Positions 45,321 to 56,526 of a stretch of DNA of 64,000 bases are shown here, piece after piece. Source of the DNA: Lophium mytilinum (lineage: Eukaryota > Ascomycota > Dothideomycetes > Mytilinidiales > Mytilinidiaceae). Both the position numbers and the translations under genes were made by a program. The stretch is taken from contig MU004196.1 in the NCBI GenBank assembly GCA_010093605.1, forward strand, positions 708,255-772,254, given 5' to 3'. The notes beneath the pieces were generated by a model. That model was given only the letters and a program-made list of their open reading frames with translations. It had not been told where the DNA came from and searched no databases. Every line of letters starts with the position of its first letter. The first letter of the stretch is position 1.

Positions 45321-46613
45321 GGTAGCTGTGAATGTGTGAGCGGCGCCGGCAAGACGACGACGGGTGGTCACGGCGACTGGTGACTGATGAGGACGATGAG
45401 GAAGTGGTGTTGACGCGCTCGGGCAGCTTTGACGTTCAGAGGTTCTCGCTTACGCTAGCGACCACGCTAAGCCCCGCATCACGTGGCCTTCGACGCGTCA
45501 AAGCGTTCGACCAGGCTTGGAGGTAGTCAAACTAACTACCAAAAGATGTTGTGTTGGTGAAGGTGAGAAAGCTGGTTGTTGTGTAGTAGATATAATCTGA
45601 CATTGCTGAGTAAGCTGTAAGACTGGAAGGCAACAAGCGCCTGGATTGGAGGTGGTGAAGTGATGTTTTGAGGACGTAGATATAAGTCTGAGGTCTTTCA
45701 TACCCATTCATCTTTCAGAGTTCACGGTGTTGTTTCTGTGAGGTCGTAGATCAGGGCGGACTTTAGGTTTGCCTCATGAGCCCGGATTGGAGGTATTGAA
45801 GTGCTGGTTTGAGAGCGTGGTTATGAGTTCCAGGTCTCTCACGCCTGTTCATCTTTCAGAGTCCACGATGTTGTTTCTGTGAGGTCTCAAATCAGGCTGG
45901 GCTTTCTATATGCCTCATGAGCCTGGAATGGAGGTGTCAGAGTGTTGTTTTGAGAGCGTGGGTATGAGTCTAAGGTCTTTCACGCCTGTTCATCTTTCGA
46001 ACTTCAAAATGTCTCTTCTGCGAGGCTGTAGATCTGGCTAGGCTTTCCGTTTGCCTCGTGAGCTTGAAATAGAATTGTTATAGTACTGTTTTGAGAAGGT
46101 GGGTATAAGTTTGAGGGCTCTCATACACCATTCATCTTTCGAGGTTCACGATGTCATTCCCCCGAGGTCATGAATCAGGGAGGCGTCTAGTTGTGCCTTA
46201 TGATCCCAGATTGAAGGTGCTAGAGTGATGCTTTGATAGGGCAGATATACTTTTGTGGACTCTCACACCTATACATCTTTCAATCTCTACAATGACATTT
46301 CGTCGAGATCGTAAATTGAGCAGCTCATCCCTTATGTCTCATGAGCAAGACAGGTTACAGAACCTTGTGACAAGGCTATGTACTGTCGCGGTAGGGCAGG
46401 TAGGTTTTGAGGTGTTACATCACTGCAAAGAAACGATGGAGAAAATGTGAGTTCCACCTTTCGGAAAATAGACGATTTTGGGAGCCTTGACACTCGAGAT
46501 CTCAACATTCCAACATCCGTCCCCATACAATCCAATCAAACTCCCAGATGCCGAAGGGTATCGGGTTTCGGGAATACGTAGGCAGGACTGCGAAGACATC
46601 CCCTGCGAAATAA
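45321..46613. other. Intergenic containing the 141-bp minisatellite
   Basis: Between the start of the NCBP3-like gene and the end of the peroxiredoxin gene, both on the minus strand. The array takes up about 45640-46350, beginning roughly 320 bp upstream of the NCBP3-like start codon. No gene recognised. Confidence 0.7.
45640..46350. repeat. Minisatellite, period 141 bp, five diverged units
   Basis: The word CATCTTTC recurs at 45709, 45850, 45991, 46133 and 46274, a spacing of 141-142 bp. Other landmarks in each unit are TGTTTTGAGA, GGTATGAGTC, GTTGTTTCTGTGAGGTC, ATCAGG and TTGCCTCATGAG. Divergence rises toward the right end. Unrelated in sequence to the 108-bp array on the other side of the NCBP3-like gene. 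Confidence 0.88.
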
Positions 46614-47449
46614 TCAACCATCCAGCTTCGCCGCAGTGTCGGCAACCTCGCTCGCCGTCTTAGCTAGGTCTACATCCTCCTTCTCTTTTGCGACCTCGGC
46701 CGGCGCAGTGCCCTCTCCACTCACAAGCTTCTTTACAACATCTACTGTAGCTGCCGGTCCGCCTGTCTCAGCTGCTAGCACCTTGCCTTCTTTGTCAATG
46801 ACGAAGACTCCGCGCTTGGTGCCCTTAGGTGCCTTCTGTAGGCCGATGGCCTTGATGAGCGTGGCGGAAGGATCGCAGAGAAGCGTGTAAGGGAGGTTCT
46901 GCTTGGCCTTGAAGGTGGTGTTGGCTTTCGGGCTGTCCGAGCTGAGGCCGTAAATTTGGAAGCCAGTGTCGGTTAGGGGGGTGTAGGAGTCGCGGAAAAG
47001 GCACGCCTGAGTTGTGCCTATTCATCCTCATTAGTTCGATCCTGAACAAACGTATAGTCGAGCAAAGCATGTTTGACAGGGGCGCATTGGAGCAAACGAG
47101 GTCACTTACATCCTGGTGTGCTAGCCTTGGGATAAGTGAACAGCACAACGCCGCCCTTGCTCTCCTCCACCAGCGCCTTGAGTGTCGTCTTCGCGCCCTC
47201 GTGTGTCTCGATCTCGCCGCCAAAGGTCGCTAGGTCAATGATGTCGCCGACAGCTGGCGCGCCAGTCACTGGGGATGCTTTCTTCGCGCCATTGGTCGGC
47301 ACTACGGCTTCTTTCACAGCTTCGACTTTGGCGACGACTGCCTCCTTGACTTTCGCAGCTTTGGACGGCGCAGGCTTCGCGGCAGCCTTCTTCTTTGCGG
47401 GCCGCACGGGCGCGGGAGGGGGCGTCTTGCGCTTTCGGAGCTCGACCAT
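46614..47449 (-). CDS. DOT5: Peroxiredoxin, BCP/Dot5 type
   Basis: Predicted 247 residues; exons, in coding order, 47449-47110 and 47017-46614. It is a thiol peroxidase of the bacterioferritin-comigratory/Dot5 class, nuclear in yeast. Residues 1-60 are basic and Ala/Lys/Pro-rich (VELRKRKTPPPAPVRPAKKK), consistent with a nuclear signal and linker. The catalytic motif is FTYPKASTPGCTTQACLFRD, with peroxidatic Cys114 and the second Cys five residues later. Then follow YGLSSDSPKANTTF, YTLLCDPSATLIKAIG and TKRGVFVIDKEGKV. The C-terminal tail is acidic and Ala/Lys-rich. The Cys114 codon is split T|GC by a 92-nt intron (47018-47109). An in-frame ATG at 47461 would add four residues. Confidence 0.9.
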
Positions 47450-48350
47450 GGCGACGGACAAGTAAGTTACGCGTGGAAATTGAGTTTGGAGCTGGAAGCG
47501 CTCGCGATCAGTGTCTTTCGCGGGTTATATAGAAGAAGCGGGTGGGGAGATGTTTGGGGAGCTGCGACACGGAGGGCCTCGATGCCCTGCTGGCGCTTAC
47601 GAACCTGGTTGTGGTGGTACCTGTCGTATCACGAGAAGCACGATCTAAAGACACAGAAGATGCGCTGGGGGTCTGTAACACGGGCAGACCAAGTTCACGG
47701 GCGGGAATTGGAGAAGGGGCAAGCTCTCGCAGCAGCTCTGGAGCTCAGCTTGGGGGACACGGGATGGCTCCCGTTGACCACCACAAGCTCCCCTTGGCGC
47801 GCAGCCATGTCGACAATCAGCGCGATAGTGGTGTTCTTGGGGCGAAAGCGACGCCGCTGCCCCTGGTTCCGCTCGATGGATCGTGCCGTGCTGATTGGGT
47901 GTTGCAAGGCTGCGTGAGGATTGAGGGGGCTGGCGGATGCACTGGCTCCCGTCGAGCCGTCAAGCATCAACCGCTCTCCGACGTCCTCTTTCCCCACTCC
48001 CTACGCAGTCATCAGCAAGGCCACCTTCGATTGTCTATATGGATGTGTATCAATTCAATTTTAGGACGAACGAGGCGACTGCACCCTCTTCGAAGCACTC
48101 AGTGGTCAGACTTCGATGTATCAAGACTCCAATCCCTGCATTCAAATTTCATTATCGAAAACGAACATCGCATTTCAAGGTGCTCTGGTACTGCCTCAAA
48201 AGGCCAACACAGACATCATCAGTATGCGTTTAGATCAATATGTCGAACACTAAATATATTGGTAATCTTCTAAACTGAAATTTCATCACAGCACTTTCCA
48301 TACCTCCTTCTTCTTTACTGTTGAAGGAAAACGCTCCATGCCCAATGGCA
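47450..48350. other. Intergenic, nothing recognised
   Basis: Upstream side of the peroxiredoxin gene and 3' flank of the amino-acid transporter. A 243-codon plus-strand frame (47542-48273) shows no family resemblance and biased low-complexity content; I do not call it. Confidence 0.4.
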
Positions 48351-50061
48351 TCACTCCAAATCCGCAGCGGACTTAGCGCTGTAGTTGTTCTTGCATGAGA
48401 AGGCCTCACCAGCAGCACCAGACGCCAGCGCAGTGCCCGAGGACCAGAGACCTAGTACGCACTACGAAACGCAAGAACGTGAATTAGCACGGATTCGCGC
48501 GAAAAGAGACAAGTAGTTTAGTTGGGGATGCTTACCATGGCTGTGCCCAAGAGAAACACTCCAATGTTGAAGACGAATCCTGCCGTCTTTACCTTAGATG
48601 AAAACAGCCTGGTTCTGTTCATGTAGATCCAGAGAACGGCGGGAAGACCATCTTTGAAGCGTTAGCACAAGTACGCGAAACTTATCTGATAAAAAACACT
48701 TACAGCTGAACCAGGAGCAGAAAAGGGCGCTCTGTGGCCAATGTCAGTGCCTAATCAACCTGAATTTGTCCAAAGGTGGCGATATGACTTACGATGAAAC
48801 CTAGAAGTAAGTTGAAGCTCGGAATAGCCTCTGCAATTATCCAGCTGATGACCCACGCCAAACCACAGATCCCAAGCCAGCTTCCGATGGCCTTGGTCCC
48901 GCTCTCATGGATCACGTCCGTACCCTTCCACAAGCGTACGTAGAGGTATTTGCAGGCTACCGAACCGTTGACGACACCCGCGATGACGATGGTGGGCAGC
49001 GCGATTCCAAAGCAGATTTTTGCCACTGTAGGCGATGCGGAGCCTAGGGCTGGCGACGCAACGCCGCGCCCAGCATAGTAGTATATGACGGCCGCGATGA
49101 GCATGTAGAACGTGCAGGCGGTGATCTGCATGAAAGCGAGAGCTTTCGGGAAGTCGTTGGGGTTCCTGAGCTCAGCGCAGAAGGAGAAAAAGGCGACATG
49201 GCCAGCGTATGCGAGGATGATGTTCATCACTGGACCCAAGCCCTTGATCACCGGAACACCTGGTCGGACAGCGACAATGTGGCCCATATCAGGCTTCGAG
49301 ATCCCGATGGCAATCATGGCAACGGTTACGGCGACGATGACGGATATACACGAGAAGATAGATGCCCATGACACCCCCTTGAACGTGCGCGGAAGGCCAA
49401 AAATGAAGGACACAATCGTGCCAATCACCCCAAACCAGACTGAGCATATGGCGTGATCAGTGAGAACGTTCATCGCGATAGAGAACGACAGGACATGGGC
49501 GGCCATGATGAAGATCAGGATGAGGATCTGAGAGACCGCCATGATCTCTCGACCGACAGGCCCAGCAATCATTTCTCCAGCATCCGCAAAGCTCTGGATC
49601 TGGGGATATGCCTTCTTGAACTCTCCTACGACAAAGCCTGTCCAGTAGGCGATTATCCCGAGGAAGAAAATCAGCAAGAGGCCAGGGACTAATCCAAGCG
49701 TTGCGACTGCTTGTGGTAAGGACAGAACTCCCAGGGATATTGTTTCTGCGAGCATCAGGACACCACAGTGCCTATAGTACTCGTCAGTATAGTTTGAAAG
49801 TCGTATAGTGCTACCAGCGAAGATCACTCACCACCACTCCATCGACCTGTAATGAATCCCGTCGCCATCTTCGTTGCCGAACACTGGATCCACGGCCTGT
49901 ACATCTTTAGCAAGAATATCGCATCCATATGGCGATCCAGCACATACATGTCCATCATGGCTATTTTGGCCTTCCAAGCTCGACTCGGTGGACCCTTCGC
50001 AAACTGCCTCTTTAGCTTCCTTGTTTGGGGTTGAGCCCCATTTTGGTGTGCTCATTTTCAT
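48351..50061 (-). CDS. Amino-acid transporter, AAAP family
   Basis: Predicted 487 residues; exons, in coding order, 50061-49832, 49771-48793, 48731-48704, 48651-48536 and 48461-48351. The soluble N-terminus of about 75 residues is followed by about eleven membrane helices. The first carries the family motif LMLAETISLGVLSLPQAVATLG. Others include FFLGIIAYWTGFVVGEF, ILILIFIMAAHVLSFSIAMN, IILAYAGHVAFFSFCAELRN (a core motif), FYMLIAAVIYYYAGRGVASP and IALPTIVIAGVVNGSVACKY. This is the fungal group containing Neurospora Mtr, which carries neutral aromatic and aliphatic amino acids; the substrate here is not determinable. Exon 3 is only 28 nt. An internal ATG at 50055 is the alternative start. Confidence 0.9.
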
Positions 50062-51237
50062 TGTTCGGTACAGGCCCGGAGTCTACTGCAATTTTCGAAT
50101 GTATCTGGGAGCGAAGAGTGTGTGCGAGCGAAGTTCGTGTGCGAGGAATTTTGAAAGTTGAAGAAGAGAAGACGCAGAAGTCGCGGACAGGTTTTATGCA
50201 CGCGGGCCTATGTGCGACTGGTTGCTGCTATCTTACTGATCATGGGCCCAACATCGAGCGTAATAAGGGACCCAGAGCTCAAGATACATACTAGCCTATG
50301 GCAGCCTCGACGAGTCTCTGGAACCCGTAATCAGACACCCGTACCATGGATTGCCCCACGCACATGATTACACCTCAAAGTTCATGATTGTTATCTCGAG
50401 CGCTAGACGAGTTTATGATTTCCTTGTATTTCTATCTGGTTTCTGTTATCTCTCTTTCTTGTCACACATGGAGCTCCGCAGACTTCGCCTCCCTGGGGGA
50501 GCTGATGCAGGCATGGCGGACCGGCTCGTACCGTTGGAACCGAACACGCGCTGGTAACGTTCCAGGTCCCCCGGACATTCGACCGCGGTTTAGCTTATCT
50601 GCAAGAAGCCACATAACGTTTCAAATTAGTACTTAAAACTGGCACGATGACGACGCACAGCGCGGGGAAGTGGGGCACACCTAAGTTTCTGCGTTTTGTC
50701 AGTTTTAAGATCATATATCGGTACCGTATATAAGTAGTGGTACATACATACATCAGATGCGATACCTGAGCAATTCCAATGGGGGGCACCTGGCGTCTCG
50801 CTTCGTTCTTCAACATTGATCTCCTATTATCTTGACACCGCAATGCGCTACCTTCTCTCCCTTTTCTCTCTCCTGACACAGCACACATGAGTTAGCCGCA
50901 ACCGCAACTGCACAAGACACGCAAAGGAAGAGTTTGCTCAAGATGATCGTGTGCTATTGCTATCCTTTGGAAAGCCATGTGCCTTGTAGACCGCTCGCAC
51001 CCGGTGATTCCCCCCTTTAGATTGAAAGACCAACAGTCCCAGCAACCAGCCATGAAAGCCATCATCACGACAACATCGTCCCCAAAACTTATCGCCATTC
51101 CAGGGAAGTTGCCCCACCCGCCTTCAAATAAGCCTTGTCTGTGATAGCTAGCCCTACATACCCAGATTAGCATCAGTATCAACTTCCAGTCCATCCGTCC
51201 CTGCATTTAGCTTACATGCTTGCCCATTTTCACCGGC
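50062..51237. other. Intergenic, nothing recognised
   Basis: Promoter side of the transporter and 3' flank of the 77-residue protein gene, both on the minus strand. AT-rich patch with GTATATAAGTAG near 50727. No gene recognised. Confidence 0.45.
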
Positions 51238-51471
51238 CTACTTCTTCTCCGCCTTATCGATCTCGCGAAAGCCCTTCTGGATCTCCTTCGCCGTCTCGCA
51301 GTCGGCTGGGTTATCGAGGCGCAGGCCGTAGGACTCCATGAAGTGCTTTTGGTTGTCCCAACCGCCGTCTTTGATGAGTTGGTGGTTGGACTTCGCGCCG
51401 CCGGAGGTGGTGTTAGCAGACTTGCTGGAGTTGTTGGCCTTGGAGGCGGAGTTGGTAGATTGAGCGGGCAT
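51238..51471 (-). CDS. Small conserved-looking protein, 77 residues, function unknown
   Basis: Single-exon gene of 77 residues. The first half is Ser/Asn/Lys-rich and polar (MPAQSTNSASKANNSSKSAN). The second half is a compact helical segment, GGWDNQKHFMESYGLRL, followed by DNPADCETAKEIQKGFREID. I recall similar short proteins in other ascomycetes with the same GGW..F..SYGL core but no function. Charged, soluble, without signal or membrane segment. The conserved-looking C-terminal half is the reason to call this ORF rather than many others of its size. Confidence 0.65.
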   Translation of the reverse strand: MPAQSTNSASKANNSSKSANTTSGGAKSNHQLIKDGGWDNQKHFMESYGLRLDNPADCETAKEIQKGFREIDKAEKK

Positions 51472-52896
51472 CTTGGATGCTTGGATGGGTGGTCGGTTGG
51501 CTGGTAAGGTTTGTGGAGGAGTATGGGCTTATTGGAGTGGGATGTTGTGGGTAGGTGTTGGGTTTGAGGAGGCGATGCTGATAATGAATTCATCGAAGCG
51601 GAAGTGTAGGCGACGTGAGTAAGGTGCACTATAAGGTGAATGAAACATAGAATGGCGTCAGTCGGCGTTCTAGCGCCCAAGCCATGAGGATGTGGACACT
51701 AGTCGGCCTTAGATGCCGCCAGCTGGCTGTACTGAGAGGTTCACGAGCTCAAGAAATGACATCGTAAACTTCGAAACATAAATAGGCATGAGAGGCCTCA
51801 AACTCATACCTAAGCTATCAAAACAGCACTTCAACACCTCCAATCTAAGCGTACTCCAGGTAGCGATTTCTTAGGTAGCTAAAAGGCAGATTAGCCTATA
51901 CTACGTTGGCTTTTACCTCTGCGATCCTATATTTGCGGCAAGGCGGGAGTCTTCTCACCCCTATATTGGGACTACCATGGCGTTATGACAATGGTTTTTG
52001 GCGAATTTGGGGGAAACAATGTGGTATGCCTGGCCAGGCTTGACAGCAGAAGAACTTGTTTCCTGGGCTGAGTCCTAAGGCGCATTTCCTGGCGCTTCCC
52101 CCTTCTCCATCTACATAAGAGAAGAGGATACCCTATTTTCAGCCTCAGTGACGTGTTCATGACCCGTTTTTGCACGGAGGACCTCAGTGAGTATGTTCTC
52201 ATGCAGTTAAAAGGTAGGATGGTTTCTACTGCATTGATCTTCACATCGTACTTAGAGCCTACATAATCTGTCAGCGATATGTTGTTGTACTGGAACTTCT
52301 CTCTTACTATCTGGACATCGCCGTAAGGAGCACTACAGTTAGCACGCCTTCGGTCTGCCGACCAGTAGTCCCACGTCCTCTGCGGAGAGTTTCACATCGT
52401 ATGCACATGTCGTAAAACCCGCAAGGACATTGCAAGCGATTGCAAGCTGCCTGAACGTATGTCTTAGAGCGGTCGTACTGCTATACCAATATAGCGGTAC
52501 CGCTTTTGCCAGGTAAATATTGCTGTCAAGGGTAGCCCAGCTAGCACATCTTCATTAAGTCAAAAGGCAATTAATCAATTGTAATAATGGCATTCAATTC
52601 TGCGAGCCGAAGCTCAAGGGTATCAAGAATCCTATCGTACACTCCCCATCATGAAATCGTTCCAAAATGCTAGAAGTACACCAAATCCCAGTTGAATAGT
52701 AAAGGAAAAGCCAGAGTCAAGCGCACCAACTGCCCGCGCGTTCCAAGCTGAACGCAATGCCCGAAACCCAACTAGCACGCCATTACGCGGGTGAACGCGC
52801 CATGGCGCGCAGGTCGAGAGTGGCACTGGCTCTGCTCAAGAAAGCGAGGCACGTCTATGCAGGCTTGCGGAGGTCGGTTGGATGCAGCGGGCGCGT
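51472..52896. other. Intergenic, nothing recognised
   Basis: About 1.4 kb between two minus-strand genes. Includes AT-rich parts and short inverted words (for example near 52480-52505, ATACCAATATAGCGGTACCGC). No gene seen. Confidence 0.45.
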
Positions 52897-53296
52897 CTAG
52901 TAGACTTGGTGCGCGCCACGGCCATCAGTGCCGTGCATGCGGCGGGTGCCAGCAGCCTAAGAACTTCAAGTCAGCATATATGTATGGCTAATGGTCATAG
53001 TTGATAGTCCTTACCTTCAGACCCGGACGCCTCGTCAAAGAGCCTCGGAGCTTCATCATTGCGCCAGAGACCTTGTCGCCCATGCTGACCTTGCGCCTGT
53101 GATGAACGCCTGTCGTTCCGACGCCAGCTCCGCCGTGTCCGCCATGGGTAGTGCGGGTGGTCTTGGTCGTAGTGGTAGTGGTCGTCGTAGCGGGAGTGTG
53201 GCGGGTGGTGCGTGCAGTGCGGGCACTACGGCGGCCGCGAAGGCGCGACATCAAGCTAGGCTTGCGGGTGGTGGTGCGGGTTGAGCGGCGGACCAT
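52897..53296 (-). CDS. Small basic Thr/Arg-rich conserved-looking protein
   Basis: Predicted 113 residues; exons, in coding order, 53296-53015 and 52956-52897, joined in frame. The N-terminus is very basic (VRRSTRTTTRKPSLMSRLRG). A run of eight threonines and a Thr/Gly/His-rich stretch follow. The C-terminal part is the best ordered: MGDKVSGAMMKLRGSLTRRP, then GTRRMHGTDGRGAHQVY from exon 2. I recall small fungal proteins ending in this MGDKVSGA...GTRRMHGTDGRG pattern, without known function. A chromatin or RNA-binding role would suit the charge but is speculation. The spliced exon 2 supports the model, since it restores that C-terminal pattern. Confidence 0.72.
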
Positions 53297-54389
53297 GATG
53301 AAGAGTTGTTGTTTGGTTTGGTTTGGTTTGGTTTTGAAGTTGAGTTGCTGTGGTGTGGAGCGATGTGATGTTGTTGATAATGAAAAGACGAAGAGGCGAA
53401 TCTCAGCGGTACTTTATACCTTCTCTATCAAAGAGCTCACCCATGTCTTAAAACAGGTTCACATTCACCCCAGGATCGGCGGGCGTGAGACGTCATGGCC
53501 GTGAGGTGGTGTGGCGCATGACGACCCCCCTGTGGAGGCTGGGATTCGGGCAGGGAACAGCGGGCGGGGACACTTGTGGAGACTGGGCTTTCGTCATTGC
53601 GTTGATTGGCTTTCACAGCACGAGAAAGCCTCCGATGCGTTTCTGGCTTGCGGAGAGTTGCTGGATCGAGATGAAACCGGGTATGGGAAGCGAGAGAGCT
53701 TGGACCCTAGCAGAAGCGGCGACGTCATTCTCAGCCCTATGGAAACCGCCAGTAACCTCACCTCATGATCGTGAGACCCCAGCAAGGCCTGATGATGCCC
53801 CAAGTCTACCATGGAAACAAGGCCCGCGATCCGGATGATTGTTTCCTTGTCTGTTTGTCTCAGGCTATGTAAATGTCTTGGGATTACGACGAATATGAAC
53901 GCCTTCTTGGCACCTACGTACTGGCTTCACAGTTCCGCGATCCTATCCACGAGTCAAGAAAACAGCATAGCTGACGAAATGCAAGAAGACGCGTTTTGCA
54001 GTAGACTGACCCATTCAATAGTAGCATTTGGGGGCCTTTCGAGCAAGATTAGACGATCATTGCGAATCCAGAAAGGAATAAGGAAAGTCACGTGCACTCG
54101 AGACGCGCGTTTCGTACTTCGCCCATGTAGTTTCCTAGAATCTCACGATAGCTTCAAGGTGTTGTAACAACGTCTAGATATGTAGGTACAATTAAGGTAA
54201 CGGCTTCGGGCCGACATCTCAAAGATCCACTCACTATCGATATGACCGCGAAGTGATGTAATGATGTGCTCACCACACGAATATTTCCCATGTCACCGTC
54301 CTCTCAACAAACCATTACCTCCAAGCCTAATCAGCATTTCTCTCAAGGAAACTCTCAATCTATATCCTCAAGACCAGCCAGCTACCATC
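53297..54389. other. Divergent intergenic, nothing recognised
   Basis: Between starts of the Thr/Arg-rich protein gene (minus) and the SDR gene (plus). Contains a short TTTGG repeat (GGTTTGGTTTGGTTTGG near 53317-53333) in the minus-strand leader. No gene recognised. Confidence 0.45.
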
Positions 54390-55406
54390 ATGAGCGAGTC
54401 AAAGTCTCAATTCGAACCTGGTACGTTTCCTAGCATCTTAGTCAATTTCTCCGTTCGATCTCTAATACGTTCTAGGCCATGAGGTCCCGGTGGCCCACCA
54501 AGACGCACCCGGCCTCCAACACAAGATGAAAGGGCCTGACCCGCAGGACGAGAACGTCCCCACCGAAGATGGCGGCTATCAGCTCTACAAAGCCGCGGGC
54601 AAGCTTAAGGGCAAGCGCGCCTTGATCACGGGCGGAGACTCAGGAATTGGCCGCGCAATTGCCATTCTATACGCCATGGAGGGTGCAGACAGCTTCATTG
54701 CCTACCTCAAGGAAGAGGAGAAGGACGCACAAGAGACGAAGCGGAAAGTCGAAGAGAAGGGGCAAAAGTGCCACCTCATGGCCACCGATCTCACGGACAT
54801 GAAGAACTGCAAAGCTGTTGTGGAGGCAGCGGTGAAGGCGATGGGTGGGCTTGACATCCTAGTCAACAACGCCGCGTATCAGATGATGGTTGAGGATATC
54901 TTGGACTTGCCCGAGTACGTCTAACCCCCTTCTCTATCAGACTCTACCTTCAGCACGCAAAGCTTACACAACCCAGGGAACAATGGCTCCACACCTTCGC
55001 AACTAACATCCACCCCCTCTTCTACCTCTCTAAGTACGCCATTCCCCATCTCTCCCGCGGCAGCACCATCATCAACAACGCCTCCATAAACGCCTACATC
55101 GGCCGCCCGGATCTGCTTGATTACACCTCCACCAAGGGCGCCATCATCTCCTTCACGCGCGGCCTCTCCAACCAGTACGTCTCCAAGGGCATTCGAGTGA
55201 ACGCAGTTGCACCAGGCCCGGTGTGGACGCCGCTGATCCCGGCGACGATGAATGAGAAGGCGCAGAAGGAGTTCACGAGCCCGATGGGCAGGCCGGCGCA
55301 GCCTAGCGAGATTGCGACGTGCTTTGTCTTCTTGGCTAGTACGGACAGTTCCGCGATTAGTGGGCAGACGATTCATGCGAATGGAGGGGTTGTGGTGAAT
55401 GGATAG
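54390..55406 (+). CDS. Short-chain dehydrogenase/reductase (SDR)
   Basis: Predicted 299 residues; exons 54390-54420, 54476-54914 and 54977-55406. It is a classical SDR with the N-terminal extension (HKMKGPDPQDENVPTEDGGY) of the stress-related glucose/ribitol-dehydrogenase-like group. Cofactor site: ALITGGDSGIGRA (Thr62-Gly69), then DILVNNAAYQ. Catalytic residues: Asn-Ala-Ser in INNASINAYIG and YTSTKGA (Tyr-x3-Lys). Substrate-side VNAVAPGPVWTPLIP and the end FLASTDSSAISGQTIHANGG are as usual. Bacterial relatives are general-stress proteins; the substrate is unknown. Both introns are short, and the first exon encodes ten residues only. It converges on the DUF1857 gene. Confidence 0.92.
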
Positions 55407-55763
55407 GTCGTGAGAGTCTGATAGCGTAGTAGATGTAATGATATGTGATCCAGAGCTTCATTAGCAGATTTCAGATTCAAAGTGATTGGTGATGATGAGT
55501 ATATGAGCAATGACAAAGTAGAGAAGAGTACTGGAAAACTGGTCGTTATGCATTTTTAGTGTGTCAAACTTTCTATGTAGTCACAAATATTGACTATAAA
55601 ATCCTTGAAGCCGAAGGGAGCACTTTTCGTCTTCTTCGGCCCTCTATTCCATACTTATGCGGGCCTCTGTAGCCTGAAGTGCCACCGCACGCGTGGTCAG
55701 AAAGACCCGCACGTAAAGTAAAGCCCTCGAGGGCATGGATTGGGTGTCTTCCGAGCAGCCACC
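55407..55763. other. Convergent intergenic
   Basis: Tail-to-tail interval between the SDR gene and the DUF1857 gene. Nothing recognised. Confidence 0.5.
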
Positions 55764-56526
55764 TCATTTGATGCGCCCATCCTTGACCATCTCCCTGATC
55801 GTATCGATAGACCCCTCAACAGCCATCTTCGCCATCTGTTCAACGTGTTAGCCAGTCCCTTTACTCGCTCGATATCGCCGCCATCCGTCCCGCAGCTAAT
55901 AACCATCCGGGCAATCAAAAGCCAGTCCGACATCATACGCAGATTTCCAAAAGAGCATTTGGCCTCCCTCGCCGCGATGAAAAAGCAGAATGAAGCAAAC
56001 CACCACACACTAAAAAAAGAGACACTCACAGCCTTCACCTTCGCATACCTCTCCCCGGCCTCCTCACTCCCCTCCTCCAACTCCGGAAAAATCCACTCAA
56101 ACATATACGTCATATGCAAATCCTCCACCCCCCCACTCGGCCCATCCGAAATCAGATTCCGAATAATAGACCCATCTTCCTGCTTGAACTCAACCTATAA
56201 CACCACCCATCGTTAGCATCAACGTTCCTTTTCCCAGCCGTTGATGGATTAGGTAGGATAGGCACACGTACCCACGCGTTCCCAAAACTCGTCACGACCT
56301 CCTTCGCGCTCGGCGCGGCGCCCATCCCGGGCTTGAACTGCACGACGCGCGTGACGACGCCCGCGGCGTCTTCGGAGAGCACGTCGCAGGATGTGATGGC
56401 GGAGACGAATTCTTGCGCGAAGCGGATCTTGCGCTGCAGGCCGGCCCAGACTTGGGGGACGGTGAGGACGGGGGTGGCGGAGGGGGGGTTGATGGGGGCC
56501 GTGTAGGCGAGGTGGAAGTTGACCAT
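55764..56526 (-). CDS. DUF1857 (AtaL-like, SRPBCC-fold) protein
   Basis: Predicted 163 residues; exons, in coding order, 56526-56272, 56194-56030 and 55835-55764. The start MVNFHLAYTAPIN and the block VPQVWAGLQRKIRFAQEFV are typical of the DUF1857 family, as are SCDVLSEDAAGVVTRVVQF, VEFKQEDGSIIRNLISDGP, DLHMTYMFEWIFPEL and the last helix EGSIDTIREMVKDGRI. The fold is a helix-grip that could bind a hydrophobic ligand. Some members sit in secondary-metabolite clusters; here no such cluster is visible. Intron 2 is long for this window (194 nt) and exon 3 is only 24 codons. Confidence 0.82.

Noticed and set aside
47542-48273. 243-codon plus-strand ORF
   Set aside because: No family resemblance and no ordered segment; it lies in the upstream region of the peroxiredoxin gene. 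A short minus-strand frame inside it was also unconvincing.
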